64,000 nucleotides of DNA, from NCBI GenBank assembly GCA_963698715.1, contig CAVORW010000004.1, positions 248,001 to 312,000 of the forward strand. The letters are read 5' to 3'. The stretch's first letter is position 1; every line of letters begins with the position of its first letter. The notes under the pieces are model-generated. The model searched no databases. It was not told the DNA's origin and saw only the letters and a program-made list of their open reading frames with translations. Origin of the DNA: CAWHJB01 sp963698715 (GTDB lineage Bacteria; Chloroflexota; Anaerolineae; Anaerolineales; UBA4823). This document shows, one piece after another, positions 8,148-16,550 of this stretch. A program made the translations under genes and the position numbers.

Positions 8148-9416
8148 CTATTCTTTCTCGTAAGCCACACCATCAGCAGCCGGAATATGGCTGCGTCCGA
8201 CCACGCCAGCCAGAACTACCATGGTGGCGATATAAGGTGCCATAAGCAGAAACTCCGACGGAATCCTGACGCCCAGGATCGCCAGCTTGGAAGCCAGCGA
8301 GTCAGAAAAACCGAATAAGAGTGATGCCCCAAAGGAGCCCACCGGCATATAATTACCAAAGAGCATAGCCGCCAGACCGATAAAGCCGCGCCCGGCTGTC
8401 ATGACCTCATCGAACCGTCCAACCGATCCAAGCGTGAAATAGGCCCCACCAAAGCCAGCAACCATCCCGCCCAGGATGACCGCAATATAGCGGGTCGTGA
8501 ACACGTTGATCCCCAGCGTGTCGGCTGCTTTTGGATGCTCGCCGACTGAACGTAATCTTAGCCCCCAGCGAGTGTAAAACAAAGCCACCGTCAACACGAT
8601 GATCAACACAAAAGTGATATAGATAAAGATATTGTTTTGGAACATGATCGGACCCAAAATTGGGATGTCAGCCAGTAAAGGCAGCTTAATGGTTGGGAAA
8701 ACACCGGGACTGTTCAGGTCCTGGTATTTCTGCAAGAACTTGGCGGACAGGAAAGAAGTGATCCCTGTGGAGAAAATATTGATCACTGTACCGGAAATGA
8801 TCTGATTGGTCTTATATTTGATGGACAAGATCGCATGGATCCAGGCCAAAAAACCACCTGCCAGCACTCCAGCCAGCATGCCCACCCACAGATTGGTTAA
8901 ACTGCCGACCAGGGCTCCCATAAAGGCGCCGGTCAGCATCATACCTTCAATCGCAATATTTATCACACCGGAGCGCTCACACAATATCCCAGACATGGCT
9001 CCCAAAGTCAGCGGTATTGCTTTAAGCAATGTAGTGCGGAACAGGCCTGCCACATTAAGTGAATTATCCGCCGCAGCCCACGCTAAAAAACTGAAAATAA
9101 ACATCCCGGCGACCAGACCCAGGACAAGATTGGCGCGCCGGTCAAAGCCGCGCGCCAGCTGGTAGGCCCCCAAGGCAGCACTGACAAAGGCTAAAATATT
9201 CAGGGTCTGGCTGGTTGTAAACGTCCAATCATCCAGTAATATTTCTGAACCACCCGGCGTCAGCACAAAGGTTGTCGTCACGCCTGGATCGACCGGCCTG
9301 GCAAACAAATACCACATTGCAGCAGCCAGAACAAGAAAAATGATCCCCAGCACGCGGCGTCGGGTTGGTGAGACATAGCTCACACTCGGCTTAAGGGATG
9401 ATGCAATTGTCGCCAT
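8148..9416 (-). CDS. BMP-family (nucleoside-type) ABC transporter permease
   Basis: 422 residues, about ten hydrophobic segments. Characteristic sequence includes GAMSGILCERSGVINIAIEGMML and YTRWGLRLRSVGEHPKAADTLGI, typical of the second permease of BMP systems (NupQ/YufQ, RnsD). An N-terminal extension of about 120 residues adds two further membrane spans before the core. The start follows GGAGG by nine bases. It is the last gene of a minus-strand operon: binding protein, ATPase, permease, permease. Together they import nucleosides or purine bases across the cytoplasmic membrane; the exact ligand cannot be told from sequence. Confidence 0.92.
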   Translation of the reverse strand: MATIASSLKPSVSYVSPTRRRVLGIIFLVLAAAMWYLFARPVDPGVTTTFVLTPGGSEILLDDWTFTTSQTLNILAFVSAALGAYQLARGFDRRANLVLGLVAGMFIFSFLAWAAADNSLNVAGLFRTTLLKAIPLTLGAMSGILCERSGVINIAIEGMMLTGAFMGALVGSLTNLWVGMLAGVLAGGFLAWIHAILSIKYKTNQIISGTVINIFSTGITSFLSAKFLQKYQDLNSPGVFPTIKLPLLADIPILGPIMFQNNIFIYITFVLIIVLTVALFYTRWGLRLRSVGEHPKAADTLGINVFTTRYIAVILGGMVAGFGGAYFTLGSVGRFDEVMTAGRGFIGLAAMLFGNYMPVGSFGASLLFGFSDSLASKLAILGVRIPSEFLLMAPYIATMVVLAGVVGRSHIPAADGVAYEKE

Positions 9417-9418
9417 GA

Positions 9419-10663
9419 CTAGTTACCTCCCCAACTGCTGATGGTAAATTCTTCTTCAATTCGATCGGGGGTCTTCAACCGGTATATGGTACGGATAATT
9501 GCTGGGGCAGCGATAAACGCCAGGATCATTGCCTGGATCACAGAAATGATGTCAATCGGAATGCCAGCAGTCAACTGCATTCGAATTGCACCATTTCGGA
9601 GTGTACCAAATAACAAGGCCGCCAGCACGACGCCCAGGGGATGGCTTTTGCCCAATAAGGCCAGGGCAATACTGTCAAACCCATAACCGGACGAAAATGC
9701 CATCGCCAGGTTGTAGTTTACACCTAGTACTTCATTGGCTCCCGCCAAGCCCGCCAGGCCTCCCGACAGGCTCATTGCGAGAACTGTGCTCAAAACAATA
9801 TTCATTCCGGCGTAGCGGGCAGCCTTGGGATTTAACCCGACCGTTCGCAGTTCAAAGCCCCAGGTTGTTTTGAATAGGAACCAGTAAACCACCCAGGCAA
9901 TCGCTAAAGCGATAAAAAATCCCAGATGAAACCGAATTGGATCCTGGAAGAACCGGAACAGCCTGGCTGACTCCTCAACTGGAGCGCTGACTGGAATGAC
10001 TTTATTGGGGTCCCTTAAAAAACCTTTTAACAAATATTCGCTCAACCGAAAAGCGATGTAGTTCATCATGATCGTGTTGATGACCTCATGGCCCCCGGTT
10101 TTTGCTTTCAACCAGCCCGGTATAAATCCCCATATGCCCCCTCCGATTGCGCCTGCCAGCAGTGCAAGTGGGATGTGAATGATTGCCGGAACACCCTTGA
10201 TCGCCACCCCGGCCCAAACTGCAGTCAGAGCACCGATGAAAATTTGGCCTTCAGCGCCGATATTAAACAATCCGGCCCGAAAACCAAGCGCAACAGCCAG
10301 ACCGCCAAAAATATATGGGGTCGATTGAACCAGGCTCTCAAAAATTGGATTGATGGCCCGGCGGATTGCGAGATCATCTCCGCTTTGCAAAGCGGCAATA
10401 ATCTTACCAGGATCGCCAATCGAACCGGTAAACAAAGCCACATAGGTATTCCAGGCAGCCTTTAGGCCGGTTTGGAGAGCCAAAAACGGGGATGTGCGAA
10501 ACGCAGTGTAGACATCCTCCGTGGTCAGAGCGACCAGCAAACCTCCCATCAGCAAGCCTGTAACAATCGCTAAAAAAGTGACCGTAAGAGGGCTCTTCAA
10601 AACCTCTTCTAAAAAGATTTTGCCAGCATCTTTCTGCTTTTCAGGGGCCTTTTCTTCACTCAT
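9419..10663 (-). CDS. BMP-family (nucleoside-type) ABC transporter permease
   Basis: 414 residues from ATG 10663; a GTG three codons upstream (10672) is an alternative and both have weak purine-rich signals. The core contains GLAVALGFRAGLFNIGAEGQIFIGAL and FKTTWGFELRTVGLNPKAARYAGM, characteristic of the first permease in BMP systems (NupP/YufP, RnsC). A first membrane span precedes a roughly 60-residue insertion before the core. The stop is two bases before the partner permease start, and it follows the ATPase gene by 17 bp, so translation is probably coupled. Confidence 0.92.
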   Translation of the reverse strand: MSEEKAPEKQKDAGKIFLEEVLKSPLTVTFLAIVTGLLMGGLLVALTTEDVYTAFRTSPFLALQTGLKAAWNTYVALFTGSIGDPGKIIAALQSGDDLAIRRAINPIFESLVQSTPYIFGGLAVALGFRAGLFNIGAEGQIFIGALTAVWAGVAIKGVPAIIHIPLALLAGAIGGGIWGFIPGWLKAKTGGHEVINTIMMNYIAFRLSEYLLKGFLRDPNKVIPVSAPVEESARLFRFFQDPIRFHLGFFIALAIAWVVYWFLFKTTWGFELRTVGLNPKAARYAGMNIVLSTVLAMSLSGGLAGLAGANEVLGVNYNLAMAFSSGYGFDSIALALLGKSHPLGVVLAALLFGTLRNGAIRMQLTAGIPIDIISVIQAMILAFIAAPAIIRTIYRLKTPDRIEEEFTISSWGGN

Positions 10664-10680
10664 GGATTGCACCCTTGTCC

Positions 10681-12255
10681 TTACACACGATGAGTTTTGA
10701 CGTCAGACGATCCATCAGCCTGCAGGGGTTGAGCCTGCGATTCCTGCTGAACGATGCCAGCCATTAACAAGCCTATCTTTTCTTTGGTGGCATCCTTGCT
10801 GGATAATATGCTGATGATCCTGCCGCGATACATGACTGCTATCCGGTCAGACAGCTGCATGATTTCGTCGAGCTCGGTCGAAACCAGCAGCACGGCGCAG
10901 CCATCATCACGTTTCTTCACGATCTGAGCATGGATATACTCAATGGAACCCACATCCAGGCCACGGGTCGGTTGAGATGCAACCAACAGTTTGATCGGCC
11001 GAGAGAATTCTCTGCCAACAATCACTTTTTGTTGGTTGCCACCAGACAATGAACCAACTGTTGTAAATGGGCTCGGCGTGCGGATATCAAAAGCATTGAT
11101 CACTTCCTGGGCATTTTCCAGCATCTGTTCTGGCTGGATCACAACCCCACTGGCGTAGGGTTGGATATAGTAAGTGCTCAGTACCAGATTCTCCATCACC
11201 GGATAAGCAAGAACCAGGCCATCCGCCTGCCGATCTTCAGGAATATGGGCAGTGCCCATCTCTGTGATGTGACGCGGTGTTGCCTGGGTGATATCTTGGC
11301 CCAGCAGTTCGACCTTGCCATCGACCGGCTTCCCAAGACCAGTGATCGCCTTTACCAGTTCGGTCTGCCCATTACCCTGGACGCCCGCCACGCCCAGGAT
11401 TTCCCCAGATCTGACAGCAAAAGAAATCCCGTTCACAGTAATATGATTGGTATCATCTACTGCTACTAAACCTTCGACATTTAAGACAACCTCGCCAGGG
11501 CTAGCCGGAGGTCGGTCAACCGTCAGGTCAACCTCCCGACCTACCATCATAGCCGCCAACAAGTTCTGATCAGCCTCGGCAGGGGTCGTGCTTCCAACTA
11601 CCTTTCCGCCCCTGATTACGGTGATTCGATCCGCAACATCCAGGACCTCGCCTAATTTGTGAGTGATAAAAATTATGGATTTGCCTTCGCTGATCAAGGC
11701 TCGCATAATCTTAAACAATTCTTCCACTTCTTGAGGTGTCAGCACTGCAGTTGGCTCATCCAGGATCAAGATATCTGCCTGCCTGTAGAGCAATTTGATG
11801 ATCTCCACTCGCTGCTGGACGCCCACGGGCAAATCCTCAACCAGGGCTTCCGGGTCAACTTCCAGATGATATTGATCTGAAATTTCCCGAATGCGTGCAG
11901 CAGCCTTTTTGCGGTCCAGAAACCCTCCTGGATGAATTTCCTCTGCGCCAAGCATGACATTTTCGGTCACAGTAAAAACCGGCACCAGCATGAAATGCTG
12001 GTGAACCATGCCGACACCCGAAGCAATGGAATCGCTGGGTGAGTCGACCTGGACCTGGGTACTCTTAACGTAAATTTCACCCTCATCTGGTTTGTATAAA
12101 CCGTACAGGATGTTCATCAGCGTGGTTTTTCCAGCGCCATTCTCCCCAAGCAAGGCGTGGATCTCTCCTGCTTCGAGTGTCAAGTCGATATGATCATTTG
12201 CGAGAACACCGGGGAAACGTTTGGTTATGTTGCGTAACTCAAGAACTGGCGTCAT
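10681..12255 (-). CDS. BMP-family ABC transporter ATP-binding protein with two ABC domains
   Basis: 524 residues with two fused ATPase domains, as is usual for nucleoside and sugar importers. Domain 1 has Walker A GENGAGKTT and Walker B LILDEPTAVL, with a signature region that has drifted (LPVGVQQR). Domain 2 (from about 255) has a degenerate Walker A (GVQGNGQTE) and a clear signature SLSGGNQQK, with QPTRGLD in the Walker B/D-loop area. The one-canonical-per-domain arrangement matches NupO/RnsB proteins. It energises the two permeases encoded downstream. AGAGG lies seven to eight bases upstream of the ATG. It is separated from the binding-protein gene by 250 bp containing a hairpin. Confidence 0.93.
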   Translation of the reverse strand: MTPVLELRNITKRFPGVLANDHIDLTLEAGEIHALLGENGAGKTTLMNILYGLYKPDEGEIYVKSTQVQVDSPSDSIASGVGMVHQHFMLVPVFTVTENVMLGAEEIHPGGFLDRKKAAARIREISDQYHLEVDPEALVEDLPVGVQQRVEIIKLLYRQADILILDEPTAVLTPQEVEELFKIMRALISEGKSIIFITHKLGEVLDVADRITVIRGGKVVGSTTPAEADQNLLAAMMVGREVDLTVDRPPASPGEVVLNVEGLVAVDDTNHITVNGISFAVRSGEILGVAGVQGNGQTELVKAITGLGKPVDGKVELLGQDITQATPRHITEMGTAHIPEDRQADGLVLAYPVMENLVLSTYYIQPYASGVVIQPEQMLENAQEVINAFDIRTPSPFTTVGSLSGGNQQKVIVGREFSRPIKLLVASQPTRGLDVGSIEYIHAQIVKKRDDGCAVLLVSTELDEIMQLSDRIAVMYRGRIISILSSKDATKEKIGLLMAGIVQQESQAQPLQADGSSDVKTHRV

Positions 12256-12446
12256 GGTTACCTCTTTGTAGATAAAGTTCCAAATGTGGCGACAGCCTTA
12301 CTACTCGCACAAGTATAACAGGTTCATCAGGGTTCGCCCGGATCGAGCCAGTGGCTCTTGAGGGTTTTCTGTGTAAATTCCCAGATTTTGGAGTGCCACC
12401 CTTCCCAAGGACCCGGGCTAGCAATTTCATAGATCAAATATTTGAA

Positions 12447-12477
12447 ATAAGAGAACCAGAAAATCTGGTTCTCTTAT
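12447..12477 (-). terminator. Hairpin downstream of the BMP binding protein gene
   Basis: Perfect 14-bp stem (ATAAGAGAACCAGA / TCTGGTTCTCTTAT) with a tiny loop, followed on the minus strand by TTTC. It lies between the binding-protein gene and the transporter genes of the same operon. Such intra-operon hairpins often attenuate or protect mRNA, so that the binding protein is made in excess over the membrane components. Confidence 0.7.
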
Positions 12478-12505
12478 TATCTTTACCGTTATCCGATCAT
12501 CCAGC

Positions 12506-14578
12506 TTACGGAAGAGTTTGGATCTCGCCGGCGATGATCTTGGCTTGCAGTTCCTCGATCTCAGCCTTGAGGCTGTCCGGGATCTCATCAACCATGCCGG
12601 AGCTGTAGGTGATCCCAACGCCACCATTATCCAGAGTGCCGATGTAGTTTCCGGCCTGGAAGTTGCCGGTGATCTGTTCACCAATGGTCTCGAAAACGAA
12701 GCGGTCCATGTTCTTCATGGCGCTGGCCAGAATGTACTGGGCCTTGTCGGGGTATTGGAGCGACCAATCGTTATCAACGCCGATCAGCCAGCCCGTACCG
12801 CGCTCTTCCATCACTGCCAGGGTGCCCTGGCCTACCGGACCAGCCACCGGCATGATGATGTCGGCGCCTTCGTCCATCAGGCTCTCGCCCATCGTCCGGC
12901 CGTCATCCGTGCTCTCGAAGTTGCCCACTGCCAGACCTTCCTGGGTCTCAGGATTCCAGCCCAGGACCTTCACGTCCGTGCCGTGGACTTCGTTGTAGTA
13001 GCGCACGCCAAGCACAAAACCATCCATGAAGACGGTCGTGGCCGGGAAGGCGATCCCTACGTAGGTGCCGACAGTGCCGGTCTTGGTCATGCCAGCGGCC
13101 AAATAACCGTTCAGGAAAGTGGCTTCATTGATCGCAAAGCCGCTGCCTCGCAGGTTGGGGAACTCGAGGTAGTCAACGTCAATGATCGCGAACTGTTGAT
13201 CCGGGTTGGCTCCAGCCGCGGCGGCCGCCGCATCGGCCAGCAAGAACCCTACTGGAATGATCAGGTCGCAGCCTTCTTCCAGGAATGCGTTGATGTTGAC
13301 TTCATAATCGGTCTGCTGTTGGGATTCAAGATACTTGCCATCGATGCCATATTCAGCAACTGCATCCTGCAGGCCTTTCCAGGCTGTGGCATTGAACGAC
13401 TTATCATCGATCCCACCAACATCTGTTACCTGGCAGACCAGGACATCCGAGTAATCTGGTGCCGGAGCCACAGCGCCTTCTTCACCTGGCTTGGTTGCAA
13501 TCTCCCCAGCGATAATTTTCGCCTGCAGGTCTTCAATCTCAGCCTTGAGGCTGTCTGGAATTTCACCAACCATGCCGGAGCTGTAGGTGATCCCAACACC
13601 ACCATTTTCCAGAGTGCCGATGTAGTTGCCGGACTGGAAGTTGCCATCCACTTTTTCCGCGATCGTTTCATAGACGAAGCGGTCCATATTCTTCATGGCG
13701 CTGGCCAGAATGTACTGGGCCTTGTCGGGGTACTGAAGCGACCAATCGTTATCAACGCCGATCAGCCAGCCCGTACCGCGCTCTTCCATCACTGCCAGGG
13801 TGCCCTGGCCTACCGGACCAGCCACCGGCATGATGATGTCGGCGCCTTCGTCCATCAGGCTCTCGCCCATCGTCCGGCCGTCATCCGTGCTCTCGAAGTT
13901 GCCCACTGCCAGACCTTCCTGGGTCTCAGGATTCCAGCCCAGGACCTTCACGTCCGTACCGTGAACTTCGTTGTAGTAGCGCACGCCATACACAAAACCA
14001 TCCATGAAGACGGTCGTGGCCGGGAAGGCGATCCCAACGTAGGTGCCGACGATGCCGGTCTTGGTCATGCCAGCGGCCAAATAACCGTTCAGGAAAGTGG
14101 CTTCATTGATCGCAAAGCCGCTGCCTCGCAAGTTGGGGAACTCGAGGTAGTCAACGTCAATGATCGCGAACTGTTGATCCGGGTTGGCTCCAGCCGCGGC
14201 GGCCGCCGCATCGGCCAGCAAGAACCCTACCGGAATGATCAGGTCGCAGCCTTCTTCCAGGAATGCGTTGATGTTGACTTCATAATCGGTCTGCTGTTGG
14301 GATTCAAGATACTTGCCATCGATGCCATATTCAGCGGCTGCATCCTGCACGCCTTTCCAGGCTGTGGCATTGAACGACTTATCATCGATCCCGCCAACAT
14401 CCGTTACCTGGCAAACCTTCAAGGCTGCTTGAGCCGGCGCCTCTGTAGCGGCAGGTGCTTCTGTCGCCGCCGGCTGTGCCGGCGCTTCAGTTGGTGCAGT
14501 CGTAGCCGGGGCACAGGCTGCCAGCAGCATCGCAGCTACCATCAGTACAGCTATAAGCGAATATATTTTTTTGGACAT
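12506..14578 (-). CDS. BMP-family substrate-binding lipoprotein with two tandem, near-identical binding domains
   Basis: 690 residues, about twice the usual 330-380 of BMP proteins. A lipoprotein signal ends in LLAAC (Cys22), followed by an Ala/Pro/Thr/Glu linker to about residue 52. Domain 1 starts near Val55 (CQVTDVGGIDDKSFNATAWKG) and domain 2 repeats the same sequence from Cys382; the period is 326 residues. The two copies differ at only a few positions (for example V381-L, FVYGVRYYN versus FVLGVRYYN, AEKVDGNFQSG versus GEQITGNFQAG). Both keep the same putative ligand-contacting segments (GIDDKSFN, GFLLADAA, WLIGVDND). It captures nucleosides or purines for the downstream transporter. AGGAGG precedes the ATG. 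Confidence 0.93.
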   Translation of the reverse strand: MSKKIYSLIAVLMVAAMLLAACAPATTAPTEAPAQPAATEAPAATEAPAQAALKVCQVTDVGGIDDKSFNATAWKGVQDAAAEYGIDGKYLESQQQTDYEVNINAFLEEGCDLIIPVGFLLADAAAAAAGANPDQQFAIIDVDYLEFPNLRGSGFAINEATFLNGYLAAGMTKTGIVGTYVGIAFPATTVFMDGFVYGVRYYNEVHGTDVKVLGWNPETQEGLAVGNFESTDDGRTMGESLMDEGADIIMPVAGPVGQGTLAVMEERGTGWLIGVDNDWSLQYPDKAQYILASAMKNMDRFVYETIAEKVDGNFQSGNYIGTLENGGVGITYSSGMVGEIPDSLKAEIEDLQAKIIAGEIATKPGEEGAVAPAPDYSDVLVCQVTDVGGIDDKSFNATAWKGLQDAVAEYGIDGKYLESQQQTDYEVNINAFLEEGCDLIIPVGFLLADAAAAAAGANPDQQFAIIDVDYLEFPNLRGSGFAINEATFLNGYLAAGMTKTGTVGTYVGIAFPATTVFMDGFVLGVRYYNEVHGTDVKVLGWNPETQEGLAVGNFESTDDGRTMGESLMDEGADIIMPVAGPVGQGTLAVMEERGTGWLIGVDNDWSLQYPDKAQYILASAMKNMDRFVFETIGEQITGNFQAGNYIGTLDNGGVGITYSSGMVDEIPDSLKAEIEELQAKIIAGEIQTLP
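12509..13435 (-). repeat. Intragenic duplication, copy 2 (C-terminal BMP domain)
   Basis: About 927 bp that repeats 13487-14413 at an exact offset of 978 bp. Long stretches are identical at DNA level, including synonymous positions, for example 12720-12970 against 13698-13948 with very few changes. Divergence is concentrated near the ends of the unit. This points to a recent in-frame duplication or continuing gene conversion. Confidence 0.9.
13487..14413 (-). repeat. Intragenic duplication, copy 1 (N-terminal BMP domain)
   Basis: Partner of the copy at 12509-13435. The copies are joined by a short linker (about residues 362-380) rich in Ala, Pro, Glu and Gly, similar in style to the linker after the lipobox. 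Confidence 0.9.
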
Positions 14579-14674
14579 ATGTTTTTCTCCTCCTGAGAGA
14601 ATATAAAAAGGGTTTGGCTCATCTCAGCCGGCCCTACCAACCAATCGTAAATGGTAGGGTAATTTAGATATATC

Positions 14675-14703
14675 AGTTTAGCATATAGATTGATTTGCTG
14701 CAA
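14675..14703 (-). promoter_or_regulatory. Probable sigma-70-type promoter of the BMP operon
   Basis: On the minus strand TTGCAG (14703-14698), 17 bp, then TAAACT (14680-14675). Transcription would start near 14668, giving a leader of about 90 nt. The leader contains an 8-bp hairpin (CCCTACCA / TGGTAGGG at 14632-14659) before AGGAGG. Confidence 0.45.
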
Positions 14704-14797
14704 TGTGTCATTGATAATATTTTCGAGAATTATCCATCCTTTGACGACTATGACCAGCTTTGGATCAGACCGTTCAGCTTCTCGGCACACTCTTTCA

Positions 14798-15871
14798 CTA
14801 AGGCGCCGGTATCGTAACGCCAGCATCAATAAAACCTGCCTGCAAATCGACCAGGAATTCATTAACCAGGTGCTGGCGCCCAGGGCTGAACAGGCGCTCA
14901 TTGTGATCCACAAAGTTGATCGCCAGGGATCGCTCGATTCCGCCTTGCCCATTGAGCAAATCTGGCCAGATTACGGTCATTGCTGCCAAAGGATCAGCCT
15001 GAGCAGTTGCGACCCAATTTTCAGCCAATGAAGGGGGTGGCGTAACACCTCCAATGAGATTCAGGCCTGCTTGAGCCAATGCCTCTAGCATAGCCTGATC
15101 GCCGGCCCCAGGGTAGATAAAGACCGTATTCACAGCCTGGGATATCATCGCCGCAGCCGCAGCCTGAGCTTCTGCCGGGCTGGCTGTGGTTGGCAAATCC
15201 ACCAGAATGGGATAAGAATAAAAAGGCGGGTAGGGTGACCGGCATAACCCACAATAATAAGTTACTCCGTTGATAAAACCCTGACGGGCCAATTGGCCAG
15301 GTTCTGTATCCCCGATCGCAATCATTCCCATACGCCACTGTTCACTGATCACCGCTGCCAGATATCCGGCAGCAAAACCCTGCCTGTCGGCTACCGAGTG
15401 ACTATCAATGACGCTGAGGTTTCCGGCTGGCTGCAGCTCAGGAATTCCAATTGCCAAAAACTGGATGTTTTCTCCAGCAGAGGCTAGGGCAATAATACCT
15501 GGATCAGGTGGCAAGGCGACGATTACTTTAATATCGTCAGTCAGATCAGACGGCGCCAGGCTGGCAACCGATGAAAAAACCAGGTCATCCTCTTCAGCTA
15601 AATCTTGCAGCAAAGATTGGATACTCGCAAAAGGTAGTCCTTCTGCTCCTTCCATTGAACCAATCAAGACGACCTTCTGCTGATCTGTTGCCAGGATTGG
15701 CGTGGGCGTATCCACTATGGTCGGGACGGGCGACGGAACGCTTTCTTGTGAGGGCACACTCGGTGAGGCGGTTGGGGTAGATGTTGGCTTGCTCGTACAG
15801 GCCGCTGTGATCAAGCAAATGATAAGCACAGAGAACCAGATTTTTTCGAACCGGATAACATATCTGCGCAC
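14798..15871 (-). CDS. Divergent BMP-like substrate-binding lipoprotein
   Basis: 357 residues from GTG 15871, chosen because GGAG lies six bases upstream and the lipoprotein signal then starts at the N-terminus (IWFSVLIICLITAAC). A Pro/Ser/Thr-rich linker follows. The rest has the Rossmann-like pattern of periplasmic binding proteins: VVLIGSMEGAEG, VIVALPPDPGIIALA, GFAAGYLAAVISEQWRMGMIAIGD and a motif with paired cysteines, YYCGLCRSPYPPF. The GFAAGYLA...GMIAIGD stretch matches the BMP fold. Compared with the tandem BMP protein next door it is much diverged and lacks GGIDDKSFN. It may bind a different ligand or act as a sensor. It lies 219 bp upstream of the tandem protein on the same strand. 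Confidence 0.72.
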   Translation of the reverse strand: MRRYVIRFEKIWFSVLIICLITAACTSKPTSTPTASPSVPSQESVPSPVPTIVDTPTPILATDQQKVVLIGSMEGAEGLPFASIQSLLQDLAEEDDLVFSSVASLAPSDLTDDIKVIVALPPDPGIIALASAGENIQFLAIGIPELQPAGNLSVIDSHSVADRQGFAAGYLAAVISEQWRMGMIAIGDTEPGQLARQGFINGVTYYCGLCRSPYPPFYSYPILVDLPTTASPAEAQAAAAAMISQAVNTVFIYPGAGDQAMLEALAQAGLNLIGGVTPPPSLAENWVATAQADPLAAMTVIWPDLLNGQGGIERSLAINFVDHNERLFSPGRQHLVNEFLVDLQAGFIDAGVTIPAP

Positions 15872-16067
15872 AGAATACTCCAGAATCAACTCAAGTGTTT
15901 TCAATCTAAAACCTATCCATTTTACTATATTTACCCCAGCCTCCACTTCCGCCTCTCCGGGGTCTTTGGGAAATCCTGTGGTGTTATAAATAGGAAGAAG
16001 TAATAAATAGGCGTACAATCAATTATTTCCGCACCGCATCAACGTCATAGGATGGCTTAATCTCCTG

Positions 16068-16073
16068 TATAAT
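16068..16073 (+). promoter_or_regulatory. -10 element (TATAAT) positioned for a leaderless transcript
   Basis: A perfect TATAAT ends six bases before the ATG at 16080, so the expected start of transcription coincides with the start codon. No Shine-Dalgarno sequence is present. No convincing -35 hexamer is visible. Confidence 0.5.
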
Positions 16074-16079
16074 AGCCGC

Positions 16080-16550
16080 ATGATCGAGCTAAAAATTCCC
16101 GGCCAGGGTACTCTGCAACTTGAACACCTGGCAAGCGACGTGAATGGCACCCTTGCTGTGGATGGCATCCTCCCGGATGGTTTAGCACGCACCCTGAACA
16201 ACCTGCGCGACCGGCTCAATATCCACCTGTTGACTGCCGACACACACGGCCACCAGGAAAGAATCGACTTTCAGCTTGGTCTCAAAGCAGTCCGCATCCA
16301 GCCGGGTGATGAAGCCCGTCAAAAGGCCGAGTATATAAAACATTTGGGTGCCGAACGTGTGGTTGCAATTGGGCAAGGCGCTAATGACGCCGAGATGTTG
16401 GAGGCGGCGGGATTGGGAGTATGTATCTTATCTGCAGAAGGCACAGCCCTTGCAACACTACTAGCATCTGACCTGATTGTGCCCGACATTTTCTCAGCCC
16501 TTGAGCTTCTTGATAAACCACTCCGTATCGTTGCCAGTTTAAGAAAATGA
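16080..16550 (+). CDS. HAD-superfamily protein, soluble P-type-ATPase-like (COG4087 type)
   Basis: 156 residues. The pattern matches the small HAD hydrolases that resemble the phosphorylation domain of P-type ATPases: motif I DVNGTLAVDG (Asp20), motif II LLTADTHG, and motif IV AIGQGANDAEMLEAAGLGV. The usual second aspartate of motif I is Asn, as in some members of this group. Substrates are unknown; small-molecule phosphatase activity is a family-level guess. It probably starts leaderless and overlaps the next gene by four bases (ATGA), so the two are translationally coupled. Confidence 0.8.
   Translation: MIELKIPGQGTLQLEHLASDVNGTLAVDGILPDGLARTLNNLRDRLNIHLLTADTHGHQERIDFQLGLKAVRIQPGDEARQKAEYIKHLGAERVVAIGQGANDAEMLEAAGLGVCILSAEGTALATLLASDLIVPDIFSALELLDKPLRIVASLRK

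Noticed and set aside
12518..14596. A 692-codon open frame on the plus strand, opposite the tandem BMP gene
   Set aside because: It is an antisense shadow created by codon bias of the real gene; it repeats with the same 978-bp period and has no ribosome binding site or recognisable domain.
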